A DNA stretch of 64,000 bases, taken from positions 1 through 64,000 of the forward strand of contig JAYQBG010000005.1 of NCBI GenBank assembly GCA_038137215.1. Direction: 5' to 3'. Within the stretch, counting starts at the first letter, position 1. Each line of letters opens with the position of its first letter. Below are positions 33,281 through 41,769 of this stretch, piece by piece. The notes under the pieces are model-generated. The model did not search any database. It was not told the DNA's origin and was given only the letters and a program-made list of their open reading frames with translations. The position numbers and the translations under genes are program-made. The stretch comes from JABJAG01 sp038137215. Lineage in GTDB: Bacteria; Pseudomonadota; Alphaproteobacteria; UBA6615.

Positions 33281-34297
33281 ATGTGGGGCATTATTTCCAT
33301 TTTTCGCGATTATAAGCGTGCAGCACTTGCACTCGTTGGTTTAAGCGTCGCCGCCCTGTACGGGGCCGCGATTGCCTATCCCGTCGACGGCGGTGCAGAA
33401 CGGTTCGAACGTGACTGGGTGGCCTTGCCGCAGCTTGCGCCCGAGGCCGATGTCATTCGGGCCGACCAGCTGCAGGATTCCATGCTTGATGTTTCGTCCG
33501 TGTCCGCGCTGCGCGACACGCTGCAGGCCGCGTCCTACGATCTGAAGCCGATCCGGCGCAGTGATGCACGGGTGCCGCGTTTCTTCGTGGAAGATTTGCC
33601 CGATGACTTCAACCAGACCATGCTCGTCGAGCATCGCAAGCAGACGTTTATTCGCACCTTGCTTCCGCTGATTCTGAAAACCAATGAAGAGATCCGGGCC
33701 GAACGGCGCCGCCTGATTGCTGTAGAAGAACAGATTTCGTCCGGACGCGACCTTCCGGCCGATGCCCAGCGCTGGCTGGACCGGCTTGCCGACAAGTATC
33801 GCGCCGCGCCGAATGACTTCTCGACCCTTTTGCGTCGTGTCGATGCGATTTCCCCCAGCCTGGCCCTCGCGCAGGCGATCGAGGAAAGCGGCTGGGGTCG
33901 GTCGCGGTTTGCGCGTTTGGGCAATGCACTTTACGGCCAGCGCGTCTGGATCCAGGGTGCCGGGTTTGTTCCCGAAAAGCGCGCCGAGGGCGCGAAGTTC
34001 GAGGTGCGCGCCTTCGAGACATTGCTCGACAGCGTGCGCAGCTATGCGCTGAACCTGAACCGGCACAATGCCTATGACGACTACCGGGCCGAGCGGGCGA
34101 GCATGCGTGCGCGCGAGACGGAACTCGACGGGATTCGTCTGGCGGAAACGCTGATCAATTATTCCGAGCGCCGCGAGGCCTATGTTGCGACCCTGGCCAA
34201 GCTGATCAAGAGCAACCGGCTCTATCAGTTCGAATCGGCACGGCTTTCAACCGAACCCTTCGATCCGGTTGATCCGACACAGCTTGCCGCGCGCTGA
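33281..34297 (+). CDS. Bax-like glucosaminidase-domain protein
   Basis: 338 residues with one N-terminal membrane anchor at about 13-32 (AALALVGLSVAALYGAAIAY), so the rest lies in the periplasm. The C-terminal half has the mannosyl-glycoprotein endo-beta-N-acetylglucosaminidase (FlgJ/Bax) fold: SLALAQAIEESGWGRSRFARLGNALYGQ carries the expected catalytic Glu. LLDSVRSYALNLNRHNAYDDYRAERA is the Bax-type continuation. It probably cleaves peptidoglycan glycan strands. Substrate bond and role are inferred. A polysaccharide deacetylase and a D-Ala-D-Ala dipeptidase, also wall or sugar enzymes, lie just downstream on the other strand. Confidence 0.86.
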   Translation: MWGIISIFRDYKRAALALVGLSVAALYGAAIAYPVDGGAERFERDWVALPQLAPEADVIRADQLQDSMLDVSSVSALRDTLQAASYDLKPIRRSDARVPRFFVEDLPDDFNQTMLVEHRKQTFIRTLLPLILKTNEEIRAERRRLIAVEEQISSGRDLPADAQRWLDRLADKYRAAPNDFSTLLRRVDAISPSLALAQAIEESGWGRSRFARLGNALYGQRVWIQGAGFVPEKRAEGAKFEVRAFETLLDSVRSYALNLNRHNAYDDYRAERASMRARETELDGIRLAETLINYSERREAYVATLAKLIKSNRLYQFESARLSTEPFDPVDPTQLAAR

Positions 34298-34328
34298 AGC
34301 CTGACGCTGTATCTTCTGATCTGACGCT

Positions 34329-35366
34329 CTATGAGCGGGGAACGTAGTAGAGCGTTCCGAACCAGCGCCACCGGTTGTTCTGATCGAGCCCGGTGCAGTT
34401 GATGCGCGCGCGCCCTGCCGGGAATGGTCCGGTCATCCGGACCTCCACGCGCGGTCCCAGCTGATCGACCTTGACCTTCCCCTGATCGGCGGCATAGCAG
34501 GCCAGTCCGTTCAGGGAGACCGACATGTCGGTTCGGGTAAAGCCGAAGCGGGGCGGATTCACGTCCAGCGTCGGGTTGCTGGGGGTCACATCGCTGTGGG
34601 GAATCGGCAGGGTGTTGGTCACCAGCTTGAACCGGTCCATATCCCCGAAGGCTTCGTTGAGTGCGAAACGCGGCATGTAGAACGGATCGGAAGAGGCATC
34701 CAGGGGACCGGAATGCTGACCGAACGCTGCCCCATGCCCCAATTCGCGGACCAGGCCCTGTACTTCTGTACTGGCTTCCCCGAAGGGATAGGCGAAGAGC
34801 GTCGGGACGTTGCCCAGCTCTTTTTGCAGGCGGGCATTGGCGTTCAACATGTCCTCGCGATTGCGGGCCATGCTGTTGGCGGGCATGTGAAGATGGGTCG
34901 CGGTATGGGCCCCGATGGTGACACCGGCATCGCGCATCTCGCGGATTTCATCCCAAGTGACGAAGCCGGCAAAGCGGCGGTCGATCGGGTCGGTTGAAAC
35001 AAAGACCGTGAACGGCAGGCCGGCAGCCTGAAACCGTGGAAAGGCCTCCGTGTAGATCGATTTGTATCCGTCATCGATGGTAATCCCGACGGTGCGGTCG
35101 GGCAGGGGCCGCCCCTCGCGGATGGCGCTGACGATTTCGGGAACCGGCAGGACCGTATAGGGCCCGGAGGTCAATTCGGCGATATGCGCCTCAAGCTGAT
35201 CGAGGCGGATGTTGGTCGAGGGAAAGCTGGTTTCGCCGAACCGGTGATATATGAGAATCACGGCGGAATCGGCTGCCGCTGCCGGGTTTGGCGTGCTGAC
35301 CCAGATCGCCAGCGCGAGCATCGTGGCACCGACTGTGCGGAGAGTTCTGAAGATTTTTCTGGCCAT
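34329..35366 (-). CDS. Exported polysaccharide deacetylase (NodB family)
   Basis: 345-residue CE4-family protein with a signal peptide (ATMLALAIWVSTPNPAAAA). The NodB homology domain includes VGITIDDGYKSIYTEAFP with the catalytic and metal Asp pair and the metal His pair in GAHTATHLHMP. A final strand region GHGAAFGQHSG is also present. The C-terminal 90 residues form a separate beta-type domain (PFPAGRARINCTGLDQNNRWRWFG) with two Cys. I choose the ATG at 35366 because it gives a normal signal sequence. A TTG 16 codons upstream is possible. The substrate may be an exopolysaccharide or peptidoglycan. Confidence 0.88.
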   Translation of the reverse strand: MARKIFRTLRTVGATMLALAIWVSTPNPAAAADSAVILIYHRFGETSFPSTNIRLDQLEAHIAELTSGPYTVLPVPEIVSAIREGRPLPDRTVGITIDDGYKSIYTEAFPRFQAAGLPFTVFVSTDPIDRRFAGFVTWDEIREMRDAGVTIGAHTATHLHMPANSMARNREDMLNANARLQKELGNVPTLFAYPFGEASTEVQGLVRELGHGAAFGQHSGPLDASSDPFYMPRFALNEAFGDMDRFKLVTNTLPIPHSDVTPSNPTLDVNPPRFGFTRTDMSVSLNGLACYAADQGKVKVDQLGPRVEVRMTGPFPAGRARINCTGLDQNNRWRWFGTLYYVPRS

Positions 35367-35496
35367 ACCGGTTCGCGTCGCTGCGGTCTGTTGCAAACGT
35401 GTCCCTCGAGACAAGTCCTGCCAACAAACGGCTTGGATTATTACGGGAACTTTACCTTCGGCACGATTTGCGCCGCAAGTCCGGTGATTTGTGTGC

Positions 35497-36051
35497 TCAG
35501 GACATCATCGGACTGGGAAGCTCCCGGTCGACGACCAGGGGGTATGACCGGGGCTCGAACAACTGGTAGTGCCACCACTCCTTGGAATAGAAGTCCCAGC
35601 CGGCCGTGGACATGATTCCCAGAAGCAGCAGGCGGTTGCGCTGTGCCTCGAGAGACACTTCACCGTCACCATGAAAAGAGCGCGGTGTGAACGCATCGAA
35701 GGCGGTGCCCATCTCAAGCGGCGTTCCCGTGTCGTCGAGAAGGGTCAGGTCTATGGCGACACCGCGGCTGTGGGGCGAACCCCGGCGGGGATCGGCCAGA
35801 AATTCGGGGTCGGGTGTGTGATTCCACAACGCCCATTGCGCCTCACTGGGCCGCAAGGCATCGAGCAGCAGGAACCGGTATCCCAGCCGCCCGGCGATCT
35901 CGACGGCGGTTGCAAGCTTCTCGGCGGCGGCTTCGTGCAGATAGCAATGCGCGTTCTGATAAACCGGCGCGCCCGTGAAGTTTTCGGCGGTGCCATAGGC
36001 GAGGGCGATCTCGACATCGTAGGCGTCGGGCGCGATCTCGACATAGGTCAT
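35497..36051 (-). CDS. ddpX: D-alanyl-D-alanine dipeptidase (VanX/DdpX type)
   Basis: Zinc peptidase cleaving the D-Ala-D-Ala dipeptide, used in wall recycling or D-Ala use. The 184-residue protein keeps all VanX active-site residues in order: Arg67 in DALRPSEAQ, His94 and Asp101 in SPHSRGVAIDL, and Glu158 with His161 in KEWWHYQ. There is no signal peptide, so it is cytoplasmic. The ATG at 36051 has AGGA seven bases upstream. A longer reading upstream has no ribosome site. No van-type ligase or dehydrogenase lies nearby, so it is not part of a glycopeptide resistance cluster. Confidence 0.92.
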   Translation of the reverse strand: MTYVEIAPDAYDVEIALAYGTAENFTGAPVYQNAHCYLHEAAAEKLATAVEIAGRLGYRFLLLDALRPSEAQWALWNHTPDPEFLADPRRGSPHSRGVAIDLTLLDDTGTPLEMGTAFDAFTPRSFHGDGEVSLEAQRNRLLLLGIMSTAGWDFYSKEWWHYQLFEPRSYPLVVDRELPSPMMS

Positions 36052-36176
36052 ATCGGGGTCCTTCGGGCGAGGTTTCGGTGTGTCATGCTTTTGCGGTTTG
36101 ACGTCGGCGATGCTAGAGCCTCGCTTTGAGTCGCTGAAACGAACCGGAACCCCAACCGCCATGACGGCCCTTCCCG

Positions 36177-36875
36177 ATGGCAGCTGAACCCAGTCCCACC
36201 GTGCTCGCCTTTGATTCGGCGGGCGGTGCGTGTTCCGCTGCGCTCTTGCGCAACGGGGCGCTTGTGGCGCGCCGATGGGAGGAAATGGACCGGGGCCACG
36301 GTGAAGTGCTGATGCCGATGATCGAGGCGGTCACGGCAGACTGCGGATACGAGGCCCTCGACCTGATCTGTGTCGGCACCGGGCCGGGGGGCTATACCGG
36401 ATTGCGCATCGCCCTTGCGGCTGCCCGCGGGTTGGCTCTGGCCACGGGGTTGCCGGTGCTGGGTGTGGACAATCTGCAGTTACACCAGCAACAGGTTTGC
36501 CGCGCCCATCCCGGTCGGGACTGCGCCGTGATCCTCGAAACCCGCCGGGCCGACTTCTATCTTCAGACCTTCGCGGCGGACGGCACATCCCTCGATGCTC
36601 CGTCGGTCGTGACTGCGGATGCCGTTGCGGAACGACTGGCCCTGCGGGGGCCGGGGTTGGTTCTGGCGGGCGATGCGGCGACGCGGTTTGCCGAAACCGG
36701 AGCCGCGTCCGACGACGCCTGGGCGGGGCTGGTCCAGCAGCATGTCGATTCTGCGGAGCTTGCGATGCTCGGTGCGCGCCGTTTTTCAGAGGCCACCCAC
36801 ACGCCGCCCTCACCGTTGTATTTGCGCTCGCCCGATGTATCGCCGCCGGGTGCAGACCGGCAGCGGCTGCGGTGA
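36177..36875 (+). CDS. tsaB: tRNA threonylcarbamoyladenosine biosynthesis protein TsaB
   Basis: Inactive-ATPase partner of TsaD needed to form t6A at position 37 of ANN-decoding tRNAs. The 232 residues have the ASKHA-like start TVLAFDSAGGACSAAL and the signature GTGPGGYTGLRIALAAARGLAL. The length is typical for TsaB, much shorter than TsaD. Its stop TGA shares the A with the ATG of rimI (TGATG), a coupled pair that is conserved in many bacteria. Confidence 0.95.
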   Translation: MAAEPSPTVLAFDSAGGACSAALLRNGALVARRWEEMDRGHGEVLMPMIEAVTADCGYEALDLICVGTGPGGYTGLRIALAAARGLALATGLPVLGVDNLQLHQQQVCRAHPGRDCAVILETRRADFYLQTFAADGTSLDAPSVVTADAVAERLALRGPGLVLAGDAATRFAETGAASDDAWAGLVQQHVDSAELAMLGARRFSEATHTPPSPLYLRSPDVSPPGADRQRLR

Positions 36876-37342
36876 TGTCAGCCATCCGCGTGGTACCTGC
36901 GCATGGTGAAATGGCGGCCGTACTCGCGCAGCTGCACGCCCTCTGTTTTGAGCCCCTGCCCGAAACGCCCTGGCCGGAAGGCGCGTTGCGCAGCCTGTTG
37001 AAGGCGCCGGGACATATGGGTTTTGTGGCTGTCGGTCCGGGCGAAGAACCGACCGGCTTTCTGCTGGGGCGCGAGACCGGCGGTGATGCCGAGCTTCTGA
37101 CGATCTGTGTCCGCCCGGACAGTCGCCGGTGCGGGGTGGCGCGGCAGTTGCTGGCCGCCTTCGCGGACGCTCTGCCCGCGCAGACGCGCATCGTATTGGA
37201 GGTGGCCGTGGGCAACCGGGCTGCGATCGAACTGTATCAGAGTATGCGGTTTGTGCCGGTTGGCCGGCGTCCGGGTTACTACGGTTCCGGCGCGGAGGCT
37301 CAGGATGCCCTGATTTACGCATGTGAGCACCGGTTAGTGTAA
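36875..37342 (+). CDS. rimI: Ribosomal-protein-alanine N-acetyltransferase RimI
   Basis: GNAT-fold acetyltransferase; the family acetylates the N-terminal Ala of ribosomal protein S18. The 155 residues show the GNAT core: LLTICVRPDSRRCGVARQLLAAF with the acetyl-CoA loop, and RIVLEVAVGNRAAIELYQSMRFVPVGRRPGYY, the RimI-specific ending. The start overlaps the tsaB stop by one base. Pairing with tsaB is the standard context and supports RimI over other GNAT types. Confidence 0.92.
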   Translation: MSAIRVVPAHGEMAAVLAQLHALCFEPLPETPWPEGALRSLLKAPGHMGFVAVGPGEEPTGFLLGRETGGDAELLTICVRPDSRRCGVARQLLAAFADALPAQTRIVLEVAVGNRAAIELYQSMRFVPVGRRPGYYGSGAEAQDALIYACEHRLV

Positions 37343-37361
37343 TCAGCGGTACTAATCCAAC

Positions 37362-37389
37362 TAGACAATTTCAGTTTTATGACTAAATA
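37362..37389 (+). promoter_or_regulatory. Candidate mucR promoter with inverted and direct repeats
   Basis: TAGACA at 37362-37367 and TAAATA at 37384-37389 are 16 bp apart in an unusually AT-rich 93-bp gap. The -10 overlaps GACTA-AA-TAGTC (37381-37392), and AAATAGT occurs twice (37385-37391 and 37396-37402). MucR-type proteins bind AT-rich DNA and often repress themselves, so these repeats are candidate operators. Confidence 0.4.
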
Positions 37390-37435
37390 GTCGGCAAATA
37401 GTGTTTTTGTTTCTTCGTGAAAAGGAAGATTTCAC

Positions 37436-37837
37436 ATGAGTGATCAGGTGAGTTCATCAGATTTGTTGAAGTTGACGGCTGACATCGTGGCGGCCCATGT
37501 CGCCAACAACAAGGTTCAGGCGTCCGAGTTGCCGGCTCTGATTGCGCAGGTCCATGCCAGCCTCAGCGATACCAGCAGCGTTGAGACCGGGCAGCCGCGC
37601 CCCTCCCCGGCGGTGCCGGTCAAGAAGTCGGTTACGCCCGACCACATCATTTGCCTGGAAGACGGCAAAAAGCTGAAAATGCTCAAGCGTCACCTCAAGA
37701 CGTCCTACGACCTGACGCCCGAGCAGTATCGTGAGCGCTGGGGTCTGCCGGCCAATTATCCGATGGTTGCCCCGAACTATGCCAAGAAGCGCAGTCAGCT
37801 GGCGAAGAAGATCGGTCTGGGCAAGCGCGGAAAATAG
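37436..37837 (+). CDS. MucR/Ros-family transcriptional regulator
   Basis: 133-residue global regulator of the Ros/MucR zinc-finger family, found almost only in alphaproteobacteria, controlling exopolysaccharide, motility and cell-cycle genes. An N-terminal helical oligomerisation part at about 6-45 is followed by the DNA-binding core ICLEDGKKLKMLKRHLKTSY and LTPEQYRERWGLPANYPMVAPNYAKKRSQLAKKIGLG. Against the Ros ligand pattern C-x2-C-x9-H-x4-H, this protein has C73, D76, H86 and Y91, so only part of the classical zinc site remains. The ribosome site AAAGGAAG precedes the ATG. fur follows. Confidence 0.94.
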   Translation: MSDQVSSSDLLKLTADIVAAHVANNKVQASELPALIAQVHASLSDTSSVETGQPRPSPAVPVKKSVTPDHIICLEDGKKLKMLKRHLKTSYDLTPEQYRERWGLPANYPMVAPNYAKKRSQLAKKIGLGKRGK

Positions 37838-37925
37838 CCTCGACCAAGGCCCGGGCACACCGTGTTGTCTGGGTGGTCGCCCCGATTCGGGAATTATCCT
37901 ATATTGTAGTGTGTCCGGAAAACAG

Positions 37926-37947
37926 GATGACGCCATCCGGTGTCATC
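37926..37947 (+). other. Inverted repeat in the fur leader
   Basis: GATGAC at 37926-37931 pairs with GTCATC at 37942-37947 across a 10-nt loop. It ends just before the GGGGAG ribosome site at 37950-37955 of fur. It may be a protein-binding dyad or an RNA stem affecting translation; it does not resemble a Fur box closely. Confidence 0.3.
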
Positions 37948-37961
37948 ACGGGGAGACAGGT

Positions 37962-38405
37962 TTGAGTACTGACGGGCCCTCACGTATCGAACAGTTGTGC
38001 GTTGACCACGGTCTGAAGCTGACCGGTCAGCGCCGCACCATTGCGCGTGTCTTGTCCGAGGCGGAAGACCATCCCGACGTGGATCAGGTCTATCGCCGTG
38101 CGACGGCACTGGACCCGCGTATTTCGATCGCGACCGTGTACCGCACGGTACGCCTGTTTGAAGAGGCCAATATTCTCGAGAAGCATGACTTCGGAGACGG
38201 GCGTGCCCGCTACGAGGAAGTGCAGGACGATCACCACGATCATCTCATCGATGTGAAGACCGGAAAGGTGATCGAATTCTTCAACGAAGAAATCGAGGCC
38301 ATGAAAGAGCGCATTGCCAACGAGCTCGGCTACGAGCTTGTGGATCATCGCCTTGAGCTCTTCGGCAAGGCCCTGGATTCGTCCGATGACGACGGCGCCG
38401 ACTAG
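37962..38405 (+). CDS. fur: Ferric uptake regulator family protein (alphaproteobacterial Fur)
   Basis: Metal-responsive repressor. The 147-residue form starts at TTG 37962, with GGGGAG six bases upstream; no ATG is available near. The winged helix includes RISIATVYRTVRLFEEANILEK and the metal region DDHHDHLIDVKTGKVIEF with H91, H92 and H94. The CxxC pair that binds structural zinc in E. coli Fur is absent (LIDVKTG), as is normal for alphaproteobacterial Fur/Mur. It may respond to manganese as well as iron. The C-terminal DSSDDDGAD tail is acidic. It lies 124 bp after mucR. Confidence 0.92.
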   Translation: MSTDGPSRIEQLCVDHGLKLTGQRRTIARVLSEAEDHPDVDQVYRRATALDPRISIATVYRTVRLFEEANILEKHDFGDGRARYEEVQDDHHDHLIDVKTGKVIEFFNEEIEAMKERIANELGYELVDHRLELFGKALDSSDDDGAD

Positions 38406-38436
38406 CTTCGCAGATTGCTGTGCGACGTCTTTCTGA

Positions 38437-39309
38437 ATGACCGATATGGCAGATAGCGACACGATGCCCCATCGCCACCCGGCGCTCGACGATGCGCTTG
38501 CGGCGCTCGGGACGGGCAGTCTAGGTGTGCGGCTCGCGCGGGATGCGGATGACATAACGGCTGCGCAGAGCCTCCGATACCGGGTGTTCTATGACGAAAT
38601 GAAAGCGGTTCCGGACGCCGAGATGGCGGCTGTTAAGCGCGATATCGATCCCTTCGACGATGTGTGCGAGCACCTGCTGGTGTTCGACAACGAGCGCGGC
38701 ACCGGCGCCGAAGCGATCATTGCCACCTATCGGTTGCTGCGCGGCCCGGCCGCGCGGACACATGGACGATTCTATACCTCGGGCGAGTACGATATCTCGC
38801 CGCTGCTCGACTATCCGGGTGAGCTTCTTGAGCTGGGCCGCAGCTGTGTCGATGCCGATTACCGTGGCCGCCCCACCATGCAGTTGCTCTGGGGGGCGAT
38901 TGCCCAGTTCGTGTTCCATCACGACATCTCCCTGATGTTCGGCTGCGCCAGCCTGCACGGCGTGGACCCCGAAGATCTCGCGCTGCCCTTGAGCTATCTG
39001 CACCATTTTCACAGTGCACCCGAGGCGTTGCGCCCGACCGCATTGCCCGATCTCTACGTGGACATAAACTTCATTCCGGCCGATGAGATCGACCGCAAGC
39101 AGGCCCTGCGTGAGCTGCCGCCGCTCCTCAAAGGCTATCTGCGCCTGGGCGGCTATATCGGGAATGGCGCGGTTGTCGATCACCAGTTCAACACCACCGA
39201 TGTCTGTGTCGTGGTGAAGACCGATCAGGTCAATGAGAAGTACTATCGCCACTATGGCCGGGACGCACCGGAGGAGTGGGCGCGCAAGCATGGCGAGGCG
39301 GGCTCGTGA
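38437..39309 (+). CDS. olsB: L-ornithine N-alpha-acyltransferase OlsB
   Basis: First step of ornithine-lipid synthesis: acyl transfer from acyl-carrier protein to ornithine, giving lyso-ornithine lipid. The 290-residue GNAT-related protein has VRLARDADDITAAQSLRYRVFYDEM at the N terminus and ELGRSCVDADYRGRPTMQLLWGAIAQFV in the centre. It continues MFGCASLHGVDPEDLALPLSYLHH, matching OlsB and the hemolysin-like acyltransferase family. Its stop overlaps the start of the PlsC-family gene (GTGA), the standard olsBA order. Ornithine lipids replace phospholipids under phosphate limitation, though no Pho box was seen here. Confidence 0.9.
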   Translation: MTDMADSDTMPHRHPALDDALAALGTGSLGVRLARDADDITAAQSLRYRVFYDEMKAVPDAEMAAVKRDIDPFDDVCEHLLVFDNERGTGAEAIIATYRLLRGPAARTHGRFYTSGEYDISPLLDYPGELLELGRSCVDADYRGRPTMQLLWGAIAQFVFHHDISLMFGCASLHGVDPEDLALPLSYLHHFHSAPEALRPTALPDLYVDINFIPADEIDRKQALRELPPLLKGYLRLGGYIGNGAVVDHQFNTTDVCVVVKTDQVNEKYYRHYGRDAPEEWARKHGEAGS

Positions 39310-40262
39310 GCGAGCCGACGGTCTATCACTCGCGGCTGACCGCGGTGTCCCGGGGCCTGCTCTACGCCGTGTTCACGCTGTTCATGATCCCCGTCCAGGC
39401 GGTGGCGCTGCTGCTGCGACTGCCGCTCTCACGTCGTATCCCGCTCTGGTATCACCGCGTCTGCTGCCGTCTGCTCGGCATTCGTCTGGAGGTGTTTGGC
39501 CGCCGCTCGAAGGCCCGCCCGACGCTGTTTGTGGCCAACCATTCCTCCTATCTCGATATCGCCGTGTACGGCGCCCTGATTCCTGGCTCGTTCGTGGCAA
39601 AGTCGGAGGTCGGCGAATGGCCGTTTTTCGGCCTCCTGGCAAAATTGCAGCGCTCGGTTTTTGTCGATCGCCGGGTGCGCACCTCGCATTTGCAGGCCAC
39701 CGCGCTGGGCAAGCGGCTTGAAGCGGGGGACAGCATGATCCTGTTTCCCGAAGGCACGAGCAATGACGGCAATCGGGTGATGCGTTTCAAGAGCGCGCTG
39801 CTCTCCGTTGCAGAGTTCCGCATCAAGGATGAACCCGTTGTCGTGCAGCCGGTCTCGCTGACCTATTCACGGGTCGACGGCGTTCCGATCGGACGGCATC
39901 TGCGCCCCTATTATGCCTGGTATGGCGATATGGACCTGGTCAGCCATGCAGCGGATATGATCGGCCTGGGCCGTCTCACCGTGACGGTGTCGTTCCACGA
40001 GCCGGTCACCATCGACCAGTTTGCCTCGCGCAAGGAGCTGACTGAGTATTGCCGGGACCAGATCGAAAGCGGTCATTCCGATGCTCTGTCGGGACGTATT
40101 CAGCCGATGGCGGGAACCGTCGGGCGCTGGGACTGGATACGCTGGCGGCTGCGTCCGCGTTTGCGGGACATGAAGGGGTTGCGGCGCGCCAAGACCGGCT
40201 TTGCCAGTCCGCGTGAGGTCCGCACCCGGCGTCGGGTTGACTCCCGCGCATCTAAGGCTTAG
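39306..40262 (+). CDS. olsA: Lyso-ornithine lipid O-acyltransferase OlsA (PlsC family)
   Basis: Second step of ornithine-lipid synthesis, or a general 1-acylglycerol-phosphate acyltransferase. The 318 residues have an N-terminal membrane segment (GLLYAVFTLFMIPVQAVALLL), the H-x4-D motif NHSSYLDIAVYG and the substrate motif FPEGTSNDGNRV. A basic C-terminal tail follows. The GTG at 39306 overlaps the olsB stop by 4 bp and has GGCGGG upstream. A longer upstream reading lies inside olsB and is unlikely. Assignment as OlsA rests on the olsB partner. Confidence 0.86.
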   Translation: MSEPTVYHSRLTAVSRGLLYAVFTLFMIPVQAVALLLRLPLSRRIPLWYHRVCCRLLGIRLEVFGRRSKARPTLFVANHSSYLDIAVYGALIPGSFVAKSEVGEWPFFGLLAKLQRSVFVDRRVRTSHLQATALGKRLEAGDSMILFPEGTSNDGNRVMRFKSALLSVAEFRIKDEPVVVQPVSLTYSRVDGVPIGRHLRPYYAWYGDMDLVSHAADMIGLGRLTVTVSFHEPVTIDQFASRKELTEYCRDQIESGHSDALSGRIQPMAGTVGRWDWIRWRLRPRLRDMKGLRRAKTGFASPREVRTRRRVDSRASKA

Positions 40263-40276
40263 GGGTGAGATTGTTC

Positions 40277-40354
40277 ATGAATAACAAGGTGTTGGCTGTC
40301 GATCTGTCTGATGTTTCAGGCGCTTGGGCAGGTCCGGCGCAGCGGATGGTTTAG
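40277..40354 (+). CDS. Possible 25-codon peptide upstream of miaB
   Basis: ATG 40277 to TAG 40354 with AGGGGTGAG upstream encodes MNNKVLAVDLSDVSGAWAG and six further residues. The stop lies 5 bp before the TTG proposed for miaB, so it could couple translation into miaB. No similarity is recognised and it may be chance. Confidence 0.3.
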   Translation: MNNKVLAVDLSDVSGAWAGPAQRMV

Positions 40355-40359
40355 GGCCC

Positions 40360-41769
40360 TTGGCCAAAAAACTTCTCATCAAAACCTACGGTTGCCAGAT
40401 GAATGTCTATGACTCCGCGCGCATGGCGGAAGTCCTGGCACCGCTTGGCTATGAGCCGGGTGAGAGTCCCGAGGACGCCGATATGGTGATCCTCAACACC
40501 TGCCATATCCGCGAGAAGGCCAGCGAAAAGGTTTATTCCGAACTCGGGCGCTTGCGGAAAATCAAGGATACCCGTCGCGATGAAGGGCGCCAGACCGTGA
40601 TTGCGGTGGCGGGCTGCGTGGCCCAGGCCGAGGGCGAAGAAATGCTGCGCCGCGCGCCCTATGTGGACATCGTGCTGGGTCCCCAGACCTATCACCGCCT
40701 GCCGGAGATGGTGGCCCGTGCGACACGCGCCAGTGATGCGGCGGCTTCCGGAGCACCGGGACAGGGCGTTCTCGACACCGATTTTCCGATCGAGAGCAAG
40801 TTCGATCACCTGCCACAAACGCGCCGCGAAACCGGTGTGTCGGCCTTCTTGTCGATCCAGGAAGGCTGCGACAAGTTCTGCACCTTCTGTGTGGTGCCCT
40901 ATACGCGGGGCGCGGAATTCTCGCGCCCGGTCGATCAGATCGTGGCCGAGGCCGAGACCCTCGTGAGTGGCGGCGTGCGCGAACTCACGCTTCTGGGCCA
41001 GAACGTGAACGCCTATCACGGTCTTGATGCGGCGGGCCGGGAAACCGGTCTGGGAAGCCTCGTGCGCCGGCTGGCGGAGATCGACGGCCTGGTACGCATT
41101 CGCTACACGACCAGCCATCCCCGCGATGTGGATGACGACCTGATCGCCGCCCATGGCGAGGTCGAGGCCCTGATGCCCTATCTGCACCTTCCGGTGCAAT
41201 CGGGCAGCGACCAGATTCTGAACGCGATGAATCGCGGGCATGACGCGGAAAGCTATCTTCGTACCATCGAGAAGCTTCGTGCTGCGCGGCCGGATCTGGC
41301 CTTCAGTTGCGATTTCATCGTCGGTTTCCCCGGAGAGACCGATGCGGATTTCGAAGCCACGCTCGACCTGATCCGCACCGTGGAATACGCCCAGGCCTAT
41401 TCCTTCAAGTACAGCTCGCGTCCCGGCACGCCGGCGGCCGGGATGCCGCGTCAGGTGCCTGAAGAGGTCAAGGATGAACGTCTGGCACTGCTGCAGGCCC
41501 TGCTGATGGAACAGATGACGGCCTTCAATGCCGCCTCCCGCGGGACGATCTGCGAGGTTCTGTTCGAGCGTGCGGGCCGTCACGAAGACCAGCTGGTCGG
41601 GCGGAGCCCGTGGAACCAGGCCGTCCATGTGGATGCGCCGGAACACGTGGTTGGCGACATGGCGCGTGTCTTCATAGAGTCATGCAAGCCGCATAGTTTG
41701 GAAGGCCGTTTGCTGAAAGAAACCGGGCCGCAGGACGACCCGCGCCACGGGGAGAGGTTGAGCGCTTGA
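40360..41769 (+). CDS. miaB: tRNA-2-methylthio-N6-dimethylallyladenosine synthase MiaB
   Basis: Radical-SAM methylthiotransferase adding the ms2 group to i6A37 of tRNA. It has the N-terminal UPF0004 domain (KTYGCQMNVYDSARM, NTCHIREKASEKVYSELGR, VAGCVAQAEG) with three cluster cysteines. The radical-SAM CDKFCTFCVVPYTRG has the CxxxCxxC triad, and a C-terminal TRAM domain is present. Start choice is uncertain: no ATG lies before the conserved KTYGCQMN. TTG 40360 gives 469 residues; TTG 40324 would add 12. It begins a densely packed run with phoH and ybeY. Confidence 0.96.
   Translation: MAKKLLIKTYGCQMNVYDSARMAEVLAPLGYEPGESPEDADMVILNTCHIREKASEKVYSELGRLRKIKDTRRDEGRQTVIAVAGCVAQAEGEEMLRRAPYVDIVLGPQTYHRLPEMVARATRASDAAASGAPGQGVLDTDFPIESKFDHLPQTRRETGVSAFLSIQEGCDKFCTFCVVPYTRGAEFSRPVDQIVAEAETLVSGGVRELTLLGQNVNAYHGLDAAGRETGLGSLVRRLAEIDGLVRIRYTTSHPRDVDDDLIAAHGEVEALMPYLHLPVQSGSDQILNAMNRGHDAESYLRTIEKLRAARPDLAFSCDFIVGFPGETDADFEATLDLIRTVEYAQAYSFKYSSRPGTPAAGMPRQVPEEVKDERLALLQALLMEQMTAFNAASRGTICEVLFERAGRHEDQLVGRSPWNQAVHVDAPEHVVGDMARVFIESCKPHSLEGRLLKETGPQDDPRHGERLSA

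Noticed and set aside
35497..36051. Vancomycin-resistance cluster around the VanX-like dipeptidase
   Set aside because: No D-Ala-D-Lac ligase, lactate dehydrogenase or VanS/R pair is adjacent; single DdpX-type genes are common in Gram-negative bacteria.
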